44,822 bases of DNA, from assembly GCA_032718475.1 (NCBI GenBank), contig JAUCBJ010008872.1, positions 1 to 44,822 of the forward strand, written 5' to 3'. Under the pieces are notes generated by a model. The model did not search any database. It had not been told where the DNA came from and worked only from the letters and a program-made list of their open reading frames with translations. Origin of the DNA: Nemertoderma westbladi (Eukaryota > Xenacoelomorpha > Nemertodermatida > Nemertodermatidae). The number at the start of each line of letters is the position of its first letter. Within the stretch, counting starts at the first letter, position 1. The position numbers and the translations under genes were made by a program. Below are positions 10,748 through 20,391 of the stretch, piece after piece.

Positions 10748-11124
10748 GGGGCCGTCCAAGTATGACGTCAGCACTTTAGGGGGGGGGAGGGGGGTTGGGA
10801 AAATCTGATGACGTGCTGATGAGGGGAGGGGAGGGGGTCAGCCAAAATCTGACGTCAGCATGTTCATTTATAGGTGCTAGAAGAGATATAGCAGAAGAGT
10901 AAAAAGCTTGCCTATTTTAATTGTTCGAAGCCCCCGAAGGCCCGTAGCACGACCTTCTGTTTCAGTTACCAGTCACCATGTTTCAGTGATAAGGACGCGA
11001 ATTTTTTTTTAATCTGATTTAGGGGAGGGGGGGGGGTCAACGCATATCTGATGACATCTGATTTAGGGGAGGGAGGGGGTCAACATTTTGGGGAAAAGTG
11101 CAGACGTCATACTTGGACGGCCCC
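10748..11124. mobile_element. MITE with GGGGCCGTCC inverted termini
   Basis: The left end GGGGCCGTCCAAGTATGACG is mirrored at the right end (CGTCATACTTGGACGGCCCC), giving a near-perfect 20-bp or longer terminal inverted repeat. TAG flanks both sides (10745-10747 and 11125-11127), and the paralogous sequence near 16693-16700 reads through one TAG without the insert. The 377-bp interior is G-rich and also partly inverted. There is no coding capacity. The duplication may be TA or TAG; the superfamily is undecided. Confidence 0.85.
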
Positions 11125-11205
11125 TAGGGATCGAACCAGGGCTTCCTAACTTGAAGCCCAGGAATGTCACCACTAGACCAAGCTGATGCTGCTTGGTCTA
11201 GTAAA
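11125..11205 (-). repeat. tRNA-derived SINE head, left duplicate
   Basis: On the minus strand an A-box-like TGGTCTAGTGGT is followed about 40 bp later by a B box GGTTCGATCCC, the internal RNA polymerase III promoter layout of a tRNA. The anticodon arm does not fold into a 5-bp stem with a 7-nt loop and no acceptor stem is evident, so it is a tRNA-derived SINE or pseudo-tRNA, not a functional tRNA gene. It is repeated at 16694-16780. Confidence 0.65.
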
Positions 11206-11608
11206 GTAAAATAAGAAATATAAAAAAATTCGATGATAAAACTAATCCAAACAAGCCTGAAATCAGATAAACTGATAAATAATGGTACCGGTATATAATA
11301 GCAGTATTGCGCGCCATCTTGAGGTTGAGGCAGTGCGGATATTCCTCTGGGTGATTTTTTAGTGAAATTTAATAGTTAAATCTTATTTCAATATTGGTTT
11401 ACTGAACAAAGGAAACGTGGCCAAATATTATAGATAATAATAATGTCATAGAGAAAGGAGGTGGGGGGATCTCACAAAATTTGTGGTTGAAATGTTGGAT
11501 CCTGTATGCTAAGCTCACTAACTTCGCGAGTTGTACCACATTATTCAGAGTACCGGTAATATGAGTTATTTTCAATATACTGTAAAACCCAAGTAAAGGT
11601 TAACTCAC

Positions 11609-11882
11609 CTATAGCGGAAACTGTTGTTGGTTTAGGGCGCAACCGGAGGTTGTAGCTGTTGGAATGGTTTAAGTTGAAGTCGTCTAGAGACTGAGTAGTA
11701 AGTGTTGGTGAGGAGTTAGTGTCTGTTAGGGGACCCTGAGCGGTGTGGGGGGTCGAGTAGGTAGCGGTAGTGTCTGGGACAAGAACATGAGTAGTGTTGG
11801 TGGTAGCTATCCCAGGAGGTTGATTGACAGACACTTCTAAGCTTTGATATTTAGCCGCTCTAGGTAGACTTACATTAGGCAA
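11609..11882 (-). pseudogene. Truncated exon 1 of zinc-finger gene, left duplicate
   Basis: Encodes one and a half units of the Thr/Pro repeat (HVLVPDTTATYSTPHTAQGP) and the exon tail up to the GTGAGT donor at 11608, almost identical to the right copy. Upstream of about 11805 the similarity ends and the frame continues into unrelated sequence (LPNVSLPRAAKYQ), so the start codon and N-terminal domain are missing. The fragment supports the view that the left locus is a non-functional partial duplicate. Confidence 0.75.
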
Positions 11883-11960
11883 ATTCCAAGTGATTTCCTA
11901 AAGGTTATTTATTTCCTATTAGGTTCCTATTAGGATCCAATAGGACGTTATTTGAAAGCG

Positions 11961-12513
11961 TTACTGTAACAGACCGAGGTATATCTCTATTTCTTCATCA
12001 GAAGTTCTGAACTTCGACAAAGACTGGACAGCAAACAAATTCAATTCTACCGAAATCAAGTTAATCATCTCTTCAGTAAAGTAGAGTTTAAAATAATCTA
12101 TCGGTTCATCTACTTTATCTGGTTTATCTCCTAATGCGTCAGCGTCCTTCCATTGTGGTACACATGGAACCAGCGGGTTTGAGGACACCCATTTTATTTT
12201 TCTTCTCCTTCCGCCATTTGAAGGACCCATACTTGGAACTACCAGTACCGGCAGACCGGTACTACTTTTACAAGGTTTTGCGGGTTGATTTTGTGGAGTC
12301 GCTTCCATTCCTACTATAACCGGGATATCAAAGCCATGAAACTCCTCCGCGCCTTAGCTACTATCAGAATCACTACTACTCTCAACGAATCCGGGAAAAT
12401 CTTCACCATCGTCCGAGCAATTATCTGGGTCTGACACATCTGCATCTGGCAAAACAACTAATTGTATTTCACTCACACCTCTGCGGTTTGGCGATGGATT
12501 ACGTCGCCATCCA
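11961..12513 (-). pseudogene. piggyBac transposase N-terminal remnant
   Basis: On the minus strand an acidic serine-rich leader (DNCSDDGEDFPGF, SSSDSDSS) is followed by an in-frame TAA near 12358 and then 115 codons ending PIDYFKLYFTEEMINLISVE and EIEIYLGLLQ. The leader and the FKLYF…LN…E…YLGLL pattern match the N-terminal part of piggyBac/PGBD transposases, upstream of the DDD catalytic core. The catalytic core is absent, so the element cannot move by itself. The remnant ends close to the duplication breakpoint at 11805-11960. Confidence 0.7.
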
Positions 12514-12516
12514 TAG

Positions 12517-12850
12517 GCATTGTAAAATAGCCTACTGCCAGACAGACAGTTGTACCTTACATACTATACAGCTAAACGGCATATAAAGAGCACTAACTGA
12601 AACAATCTTCGAAATACTGGATTAGTAGGCAGGTAGGTACAAATTGCTAGCAATGTCTGACTGTACAAATTCTAATAACCAGAAATGAAACTATACTACT
12701 GTACTATATAAGGCATTGTAAAGTAGCCTACTGCGAAACAGACAGTTAGTTAGTACCTTACCTACTATACAGCTAAACTGCATGTAAAGGGCACTAACTG
12801 AAACAATGTTCGAAATACTGCATTGGTAGGTACAAATTGGATTATACATA
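12517..12850. repeat. 196-bp direct tandem duplication
   Basis: GCATTGTAAA(A/G)TAGCCTACTG begins at 12517 and again at 12713, and both copies continue with ACAGACAGTT, ACTATACAGCTAAAC and GCACTAACTGAAACAAT. Non-coding. Confidence 0.8.
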
Positions 12851-13280
12851 ATATGTACAATTATCGGTAGAATATTATTCTGGTTATTCAACTATCCTCC
12901 ATACCCCCTTGGAGCCCTTATGTGGGCAACATATAAACACATACATCATATAAATCCACAGGGACACCAATGTTTTTTATTGGTAAGAATACATAAAGGG
13001 GACATGTTAGTGGCTGGCTATATTTTTTTCAACTAATTTATTCCCGATGTCACAATGACAATCGGTGATTTATTACAACCATCTAAAAATCGGAAATCTC
13101 TCCGCATAATTCGGCTGCTACCAACGGTGTAACCACCCCTTGCACACAGTGGTAAAGTGTTTTTTGGATGATTAAAGGTCCCTTTAAATTTTAAAAACAA
13201 ATCTGTTACGAAGTATAACATTGTTGGTGCACAATACCCTCTAGAATTTGCTGACCCATATATGGGCCCAGGGGTGTCTG
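12851..13280. other. Non-coding, nothing recognised
   Basis: AT-rich sequence. One 87-codon open frame on the minus strand (13033-13296) shows no recognisable motif, and I do not count it as a gene. Confidence 0.5.
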
Positions 13281-13285
13281 AAAGG

Positions 13286-13500
13286 AATGTTTGCAATCTT
13301 TGAACGCCAATATCTTAGCTGTGTCATAATAAAACGTTAATGTTTGCAATCTGTTAACGCCAATATCTTAGCTGTGTCATAATAAAACGTTAATGTTTGC
13401 AATCTTTGAACGCCAATATCTCAGCAGTAGTGTCACAATAAAACGTTAATGTTTGCAATCTTTGAACGTCATTATCTCAGCTGTGTTACAATAAAACTCA
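13286..13500. repeat. 53-56 bp tandem repeat, four copies
   Basis: Units starting ATGTTTGCAATCTTTGAACG at 13286, 13340, 13393 and 13449, each followed by CCAATATCT…AGCTGTGT…AATAAAACGTTA. Next to it, 13708-13740 matches the end of the foldback element at 5580-5620, so this may be a rearranged relative of that element. Confidence 0.8.
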
Positions 13501-14279
13501 GACTATTTAGCATACTTGGAATCCTTGTAACGGAATATCTATAATGACAAATAAAAATTACGACTAATGTGAAGAATGGCCGCGATACGACGTCTGAAAT
13601 TTCACAAAAGATACCCTTTGTAAAATACTTAATATAAATTGAAAGGGAAAACATAAAATTATGACCCTGTCTTAACCTCGATGGAGAATTGAACTAGTTG
13701 AGTTTAAAATTTCATGCAATATAATAAAGATTTGTAGAAAAAAAGGAGTTGGGGCCCGTGTCATCAGAAATATATAAGATATTTTTATCAATTTTAGGCC
13801 AAAATGGGACAAATTATGTGTAAAATGTGGTTAGAAAAATTGAAAACAGAAAATTATTGCAGTAAGAAACTTTGGATTTTCGATTGTGTAATTTGTGTTT
13901 GGAGGTTGAAATTTTCACTGAATTTTGTGAAATAAATATGTTTTACACTACAATTCAGAATACTTATTTCAGAATCCGCGTTTTTTACTTGTGCTGCATG
14001 TGTATTATTATACTTTTATTGTAGAAATACATATTGTTGGTCTACTGTGCAATATGGAGTATGCAAATATTCTGGATTAAATTAATAATAATAAATAAAA
14101 CACTAAACCTTAATATTCAAACATTACAACCAACTTTGTACGGACGGGGCCATATCGCACTTATAGTTTAATCTACAACTAACTACATAGATTATTCTTC
14201 TAATTTGTAACGCGACTGTGTCTAACAAGTTTACTGGAAGTTGAGAAACGTTTCTTACAAACATTACAGTTACCGAGTC

Positions 14280-15018
14280 TCCCCACTGCGGATACATTTG
14301 TGGCGCTTTACTTGATGTCGGTGGGAGAAACATTAACCGCATGTATCGCAGCTAAACGGTCTTTCACCTGTATGTATCCGCTTATGGGACGTTAAAAAGC
14401 CGCTCTGCGTAAATCCCTTCCCACACGTGTCGCACACGAACGGCCGATCTTCAGTGTGAATTCTTTTGTGGGACTTTAGAGTACCGCTCTTTCTAAATCC
14501 CTTCCCGCACTTGTCGCACACAAACGGACGCTCTTCGGTGTGAATTCTTTTGTGGGACTTTAGAGTACCGCTCTCTGTAAATCCCTTCCCACACGTGTCG
14601 CACACGAACGGACGCTCACCGGTGTGAATTCTTTTGTGGGACGTTAGATTGCCGCTCTCCGTAAATCCCTTCCCACACGTGTCGCACACGAACGGACGCT
14701 TTCCGGAATGCGTCCGTTTGTGCGCGGTTAGGTGTGCACTAGGTCGAGAGAATCGTTTGTAGCAGATGCCGCATTGGTATGGACGCTCGCCGGTGTGGAC
14801 CCGTTGGTGTACAATTAGTCTGCTGTTCCTTGCGAACGTCTTATCACAAGTATCACAGCTGAACGGCTTCTCATTGGAGCGGCTTCCTTTCACAATATCC
14901 TGGGGTTGAATCCCAGATGGACCAGGTTGGTCGAAGGAATTATTCATACTTCCCGGTGTTACGTCATCGTCGGAAGTGAGCATGTCTGAATCATCAGGGG
15001 ATGGTTGTGATTGGTCGC
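14280..15018 (-). CDS. C2H2 zinc-finger protein, exon 2 (finger array)
   Basis: The acceptor CTATAG (AG 15020-15019) opens an exon whose first two bases, GC, complete the codon begun by the last G of exon 1 (17288), giving Gly in phase. The frame reads DQSQPSPDDSDMLTSDDD, an acidic start, then six complete C2H2 fingers (CX2C-X12-HX3H) from about residue 50 of the exon with linkers TGERP, SGKRP, TEERP and TEDRP. Fingers 3 to 6 are near copies (FVCDTCGKGFT). A TAA follows FSCDTCG at about 14335, exactly where the left duplicate has Lys, so finger 7 is cut by a nonsense change. A further finger-like piece (CNVCKKRFSTSSKLVRHSR) follows in another frame. Likely a nuclear DNA-binding protein; target unknown. 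Confidence 0.88.
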
Positions 15019-15747
15019 CTATAGAAAGTAATGGAGTGGATCAATAATGCTGAAGAAATAATGGTGATTAAAATCAGAAGATTTTTGAAGTAATGGAATA
15101 ATTAATTTGTAGATAATTAGATAAATAAAGTCTGAGTTATTTTCAGTAAAATTTGACCCCCCACCCACCCCCCTCATCTCTGTCACATTTATCAGAAATT
15201 AGAAACCCCCTCACCCCTCATCGCACCCATGTGAAGAATAACAGGATTTCACTTTTCGGTCGACTTTTTATTGGAATTTTATATATTAAAAATTTGTATT
15301 TTTTCAAATTTCTCCTCATTAAGTGTTTTATAGCGCTTATTTTTGTCTTATAACCTGTACATATACTAATTCGTTCATTGTTTTGGTTAGATTCAGCCCT
15401 TCTGAAAGCTGTGGTTTTTGAGAAAACCTGGTCTTCTTCACATGGGGGTAACTGCAAAGTGAAATATAACAGCAGAAAATCTGGTATACTTCACATGGGC
15501 CCCTCATTGAACATCAAATCTGAAAAATAATTAAATAGTATTGACAAAATGTCGAGGGATATTTTATTCCGATGACCTTGTACTATTATAGTACGATCAG
15601 CTGAGTATAATACTCTGCTGATGTGATCAAAACCAACGAGGTCTCGACGTATTGTAAAATTATGCATTTTAAATGGAATTCCCATCAACGTAAAGAAAAC
15701 AAAGATAATGAAATTCCGGAAAGCTGGTCGCCTCGCTATAAATGATA

Positions 15748-15925
15748 ACTTTACATACAATGGAATCCCTCCCAATAAAACTAACTGCTACGAATACATC
15801 GGTTTAATTATCCAGCCTTCACTCTGTTTTACCGAACATTTACAACAAAATAAATATTGCGCCAACTCAACCACTCAGGTCTTTAAACCAGTTAACTTTG
15901 CTCTAAGTAAAGAACGGCCACACAA
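15748..15925 (+). pseudogene. LINE reverse-transcriptase-like fragment (right duplicate)
   Basis: Nearly identical to 9205-9375 (FTYNGIPPNKTNCYEYIGLI). One short base difference near the end changes the distal frame. Same interpretation: an old non-LTR retrotransposon scrap. Confidence 0.5.
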
Positions 15926-16693
15926 TTTTCTATATGACCGGTGTACAAGACTGAGATAACTCCCTCTTGAAATGACTCCCCAGTCATCTCAGCCTAGGCT
16001 GAGAACACTCACCAGTTATCTCAGCCTAGGCTGAGAACACTCCCATTAGGATGAGAAGACTCCCCTAATTTAGTTATAAATTCATATTCGTACCTGTGTT
16101 ATTTTCTTATATTCCAAAATAAAACTGTAACCTATATAATTGATATATCGTTTATTGTTTTGGTTAGAAAAGCCAGCCACTGTAACCTGCTCCTTTCCGT
16201 TAATTAAAAAATCTAGAGAGAAAACTGGCGAGTGTTTTCAGCCTAGACTGAGAAGACTGGGGAGTCATATTTGGTGCGGAGTTATCTCAGCCTGTTACAC
16301 CAGCGCCCTTTAAATTATTACAAAAATCGGCAAATACCTTGCGCATAACAACCACAAAGAACTGGAAGAGATCAGAACCCAACACATAAAATGTCTGCAT
16401 CCTCAACCTCGGAGGAATGGTTTTATAATAAAGCGATCAAATTAACAAACGGAAAAACCAGGACTCCTAGCGCTTTATGATGAAAGATTTCCATGAAATT
16501 TCCATGATTTAATAGAAATAAATAGTAAATAGTACCTGTCCACCACCATAGGCATAGGTGATCTTCCACCACAGTAAACTCTTCTATTGTTTCCCAAGTT
16601 GCCTTGGTTCCCATTTATCGACCACTGAAGGATGAAAGTCAGGGTTGCGCTAGGCTGCATCATTTAAAGCACTGTGCCCAAACAGTGCTGAAC

Positions 16694-16780
16694 ATTCTAG
16701 GGATCGAACCAGGGCTTCCTAATTTGAAGCCCAGGAATGTCACCTCACCACTAGACCAAGCTGATGCTGCTTGGTCTAGT
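16694..16780 (-). repeat. tRNA-derived SINE head, right duplicate
   Basis: The same A-box and B-box sequence as at 11125-11205, on the minus strand, with a small TCACC duplication between the boxes. It lies within the zinc-finger gene intron in the same orientation as the gene. Confidence 0.65.
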
Positions 16781-16839
16781 AAAGTAAAATAAGAAATATA
16801 AAAAAATTCCATGATACAACTAAACCAAACCAAACAAGC

Positions 16840-16992
16840 CTGAAATCAAATAAACTGTTTAATAATGGTACCGGTATATAATAGCAGAATTGCGCGCCAT
16901 CTTGAGGTTGAGGCAGTGCGGATATTTTGTTATTGTTATATTGAGTTTGCACAAAGCGTGGAGTTTCTCCCCCGAACTCTACAACCAAATGG
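16840..16992 (+). pseudogene. Merlin-related fragment
   Basis: GAAATCAAATAAACTG and GGTACCGGTATA match the inner part of the Merlin terminal repeat (20440-20480), and TTGAGTTTGCACAAAGCGTG continuing to CGAACTCTACA matches the transposase start at 20617-20660. The 5' part only is also present at 11250-11310. Confidence 0.6.
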
Positions 16993-17287
16993 GCACCAAC
17001 CTTACGTCCTTTTCCGGTATAGCAGGAAATTTCCACCCCCGTAAAATTCACCCACCGGTTAAAACCCCCTAGTGTATCCCCCCCCCCCCCGCCCCCCTGT
17101 TAGAATTCACTATGGTATTTTAAACGGGGGTGAAACTACTGTGGGTGATTTATTCTCACAAAATTTGTGGTTGAAATGTTGGATCCTGTATGCTAAGCTC
17201 ACTAACTTCGCGAGTTGTACCACATTATTCAGAGTAACGGTAATATGAGTTATTTTCAATATAAAACCCAAGTAAAGGTTAACTCAC

Positions 17288-18809
17288 CTATAGCGGAAAC
17301 TGTTGTTGGTTTAGGGCGCAACCGAAGGTTGTAAGTGTTGGAATGATTTAAGTTAAAGTCGTCTAGAGACTGAGTAGTGAGGGTTGGTGAGGAGCTAGTG
17401 TCTGTTAGGGGACCCTGAGCGGTGTGGGGAGTCGAGTAGGTAGCGGTAGTGTCTGGGACGAGAACATGAGTAGTGTTGGTGGTAGAGGGAATAGTGTCTG
17501 GGTAGGGACCCTGAGCGATGTGGGGGGTCGAGTAGGTAGCGGTAGTGTCTGGGACGAGAACATGAGTAGTGTTGGTGGTAGATGGAATAGTGTCTGGGTA
17601 GGGACCCTGAGCGGTGTGGGGGGTCGAGTAGGTAGCGGTAGTGTCTGGGACAAGAACATGAGTAGTGTTGGTGGTAGATGGAATAGTGTCTGGGTAGGGA
17701 CCCTGAGCTACGTGGGGGGTCGAGTAGGTAGCGGTAGTGTCTGGGACGAGAACATGAGTAGTGTTGGTGGTAGATGGAATAGTGTCTGGGTAGGGACCCT
17801 GAGCGGTGTGGGGGGTCGAGTAGGTAGTGGTAGTGTCTGGGAAGATAACATGAGTAGTGTTGGTGGTAGATGGAATAGTGTCTGGGTAGGGACCCTGAGC
17901 GGTGTGGGGGGTCGAGTAGGTAGCGGTAGTGTCTGGGACGAGAACATGAGTAGTGTTGGTGGTAGATGGAATAGTGTCTGGGTAGGGACCCTGAGCTACG
18001 TGGGGGGACGATGAGTTTGTCTCTGCAGAGATTCCATTATGTCTATCTATATCGAAGAACAACTCCTTCAAGCCATCGCCAACCTCACCTATATCGGGTT
18101 TATATTCCAGTTGGTCTTCCGTCTTAATGCGTAGGAATACCGGAACATCTGACTGTTCTGATGATAGAGGTTGGGTAGAATAATGGTTTGAGTTGGTTGA
18201 GCTTACTGCGGGGGTATAACTATAAGATAATAAAGTTAAACTGGTTGTATTATTATTCGATTCAGATTCAATGAGGTTTGGTTTGGTGTCTATCGGACTC
18301 AGTTTGGGATCCATTTGTATTTGTTCTCCCGGGAGGTCTGTCTGGTTGAGATGTTGTAACCTCACCACAGGCTGCATGGATGATGATTCGGTAGATGGCG
18401 TGCAACGACTAGAGTTTCGGGATTTCCGATGGAATCTCATTTCGGTCGCAGGATTGTCATTGTGGCGGTACGTTACCGGTGTCGAAGCCGTTGTCCTCAA
18501 TGGTCTCTGCGGTAGCGGCAGACCGGTCTTGCAGTTACCGGTAGTCGGGACAGTGGCCGGTGATTGGGTCGTGTTATCCGAGGTGGTGGCGGCGTTGTTA
18601 GACCCAGAGGAGAGTACGCGATGCAGCCACTCGGTAATACGAACAGCCGTACATTTATTAACAACATAATCATCCAGAAAACTACAGTTCGCGTCCAAGA
18701 ATTCTTCGATAAACTTCCGAACATATGAAACATTTTCCGAACAGATGTTTGCCAACATTGATTTGGTAATAACCAAAGCGCTAGAGGACTCAATAGTTGA
18801 TGGTTCCAT
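17288..18809 (-). CDS. C2H2 zinc-finger protein, exon 1 (N-terminal domain and Thr/Pro repeats)
   Basis: ATG at 18809 opens 507 codons plus one base up to the donor ATAG/GTGAGT at 17288/17287; this leftover G joins the GC of exon 2 at 15018. Residues 1-70 are a compact, partly hydrophobic domain with two Cys (FLDANCSFLDDYVVNKC). Residues 70-250 are low-complexity Ser/Thr/Pro with an IKTED motif, a possible SUMO-acceptor site (psi-K-x-E). From about residue 270 there are six exact-length 32-residue repeats of the STPHTAQGPYPDTIPSTTNT type, then a basic RLRPKP tail. I do not recognise the N-terminal domain. Together with exon 2 this is a full transcription-factor-like protein. The frame stays open for ten more codons past the donor, which explains the apparent longer ORF. 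Confidence 0.85.
17411..17995. repeat. 96-bp coding minisatellite (32-aa units)
   Basis: GACCCTGAGC recurs at 17411, 17507, 17603, 17699, 17795, 17891 and 17987, exactly 96 bp apart. Units are more than 90% alike; changes are mostly single substitutions such as GCGGTGTG, GCTACGTG and GCGATGTG. The 32-codon period keeps the frame, and the left duplicate retains only about one unit. Confidence 0.95.
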
Positions 18810-20390
18810 AGTACTGCAATGTACTGCTGTACTGTCAGACTGTAGTCGTTTCCGATGTTTCCGATGTCCGATGTTTCGAATTCCTTATTTACTTTAATCA
18901 AACAATAATAGCAATAGGCCTAGCTAATACTGTAATATAGCAGTGGTACCGGGTACAGGCAACCCAACAGGGGTACCATGCATACAAGTCCCTAAAAGGT
19001 GCCACCCTGCTCCAGACAGCCAGAGTAGCAGAGTAGGGATCGACCGAATTATTCGGTTTGGTACCGAATTTTGCCGAATACTGGAATATGGCATATTCGG
19101 TTCCGGCCGAATTTGAAAATTTGAGTTGCGAATATTTGTCTCAAATTGCAAATTACTACGGTCTGACGGTGGAAGCAACATCAGATAGAATCTGGAACAT
19201 AGCGGTAAGAAATTATTACAGTATTATTAAATATACACATAATGAATCTGATGTATTACGGTACCGGTATACAGGTATAGCAGTATACAGTCGGTGAGAA
19301 GTCAAAAATTGGATTTGAGTCCAAAATTGGACTTCGACTCCAGCTCAACTCAAGTCCAAAATTGGACTTCTGTGGGGTATAACTTTTCGCCGTATCCGTA
19401 TCCGTCTGTCCGTATCCGTATGCATTTGCCGTATCCGTATGCAGGTATATGTACATACGCTGTACGCGTATGTGCCGTATGTAATGGATTCCTATGGAGA
19501 ATAATCCGTAATCCGTATGTGATTTTAGAGATTAGGCATTGCGGACCAGTAAGAAGTGCACAACAGTTGTTGTACAAGCCATATACCGGTACCTAACTGT
19601 AGTGATTTGTATTTATTTTACTTTGTAATCCGCTAATACTGTAATAAACAAGTTCAAGTTCAAGTTCAACACCTATGCAGACTATGAAGACAGGTAGGCC
19701 TACTTAAAGCTAAGTGATTTAAAGAGTGTGGCTGCTATGCTACCTTACAGCCTTAGGTCAAATAAACAATGCAGGACAGGTCCAGGATGAGTGACAGCCG
19801 GTCAGCCGGTGTCCGCCAGCCCCTGCTGCCTGCAGTACCTATTAACCAGTTAACTCTTCTTGACGCTGCTTGGAAAACTAACCAACCGTGATTTATTTTT
19901 TAACTGTTTTTCCACCAACCTGGCTATAGAATGTTGTTGGTTGCTACAGTATATGGCTGTATGGCACTAACAGACTAACATAGTATAGACTGATAGAAGC
20001 AGCAATGAGAATGCTAAGGTAATAAACATTCGCACAGATATTGAACTGTTGAATACCGTCGTGTCAGTCTGTCCTTCTTTGTGAATTTATTAACATATAA
20101 TACTTGTAATATACCTTTACTTTCGGCGTTTCGGGGCCAGTATTTACAATTTAGTTAACCATAGCAGGCCCTATGCAGCCAAGTGCCAACAAGACCAACC
20201 TAGCGCCAGATGCCAGTTAGTCAAACCACGTCTGCACGTGTCAGCGAGTGCAACCAGGCACATGAGGCAACCGGGTGCCAGTACTGCAGTAATTAATTTA
20301 AGTCCAACCGGGCGGCCAGGTGTCAGTTAGTACAATAAAACAAGCGCTGTGGCGCATCCCGGACTGGGACTGAAGGACATCATCTGTCAC
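18810..20390. other. Upstream/intergenic region with simple and palindromic repeats
   Basis: No gene recognised. About 19033-19135 holds CCGAATTATTCGG, TTTGGTACCGAA and TCGGTTCCGGCCGAA, starting TAGGGATCGACCG, like the end of a hAT-type non-autonomous element. At 19300-19370 GTCCAAAATTGGAC-like palindromes recur. At 19388-19450 CGTATCCGTATCCG repeats occur. TCCAGGATGAGTGAC at 19776-19790 is the inverse of GTCACTCATCCTGGA next to the Merlin element at 20386-20400. Confidence 0.55.
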
Positions 20391-20391
20391 T

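Larger units (their letters stand above)
15019..17287 (-). other. Intron of zinc-finger gene, filled with repeats
   Basis: Bounded by donor GTGAGT (17287) and acceptor CTATAG (15019). It contains a LINE fragment (15748-15925), a copy of the dispersed repeat (16120-16205), the SINE head (16694-16780), a Merlin-related piece (16840-16990) and C runs near 17080. Inverted CCCATGTGAAGAA / TTCTTCACATGGG lies at about 15227 and 15433. No other gene was seen. Confidence 0.75.
13938..17600. repeat. Segmental duplication, right copy
   Basis: Partner of 8330-11805, direct orientation, offset between about 5.6 and 6.5 kb because of later insertions and deletions. It includes zinc-finger exon 2, the intron and the distal part of exon 1. 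The proximal part of exon 1 (17600-18809) exists only in this copy. Confidence 0.85.

Noticed and set aside
10800-10830. Hammerhead ribozyme core (CTGATGAG)
   Set aside because: The required GAAA and flanking stems are missing, and the motif lies inside a G-rich MITE.
11125-11205. Functional tRNA gene
   Set aside because: The boxes match, but the anticodon arm and acceptor stem do not fold; a SINE head is more likely.
13033-13296. Minus-strand 87-codon ORF
   Set aside because: No motif and it partly overlaps a tandem repeat; no support as a gene.
17424-18014. Gly/Val-rich plus-strand ORF of 196 codons with regular repeats
   Set aside because: Shadow of the 96-bp repeat. The minus-strand frame is supported by start, splice donor and the finger exon.
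19033-19135. Complete hAT transposon
   Set aside because: Only one TAGGGAT-type end and palindromic subterminal repeats are visible; no transposase, second end or 8-bp duplication found.
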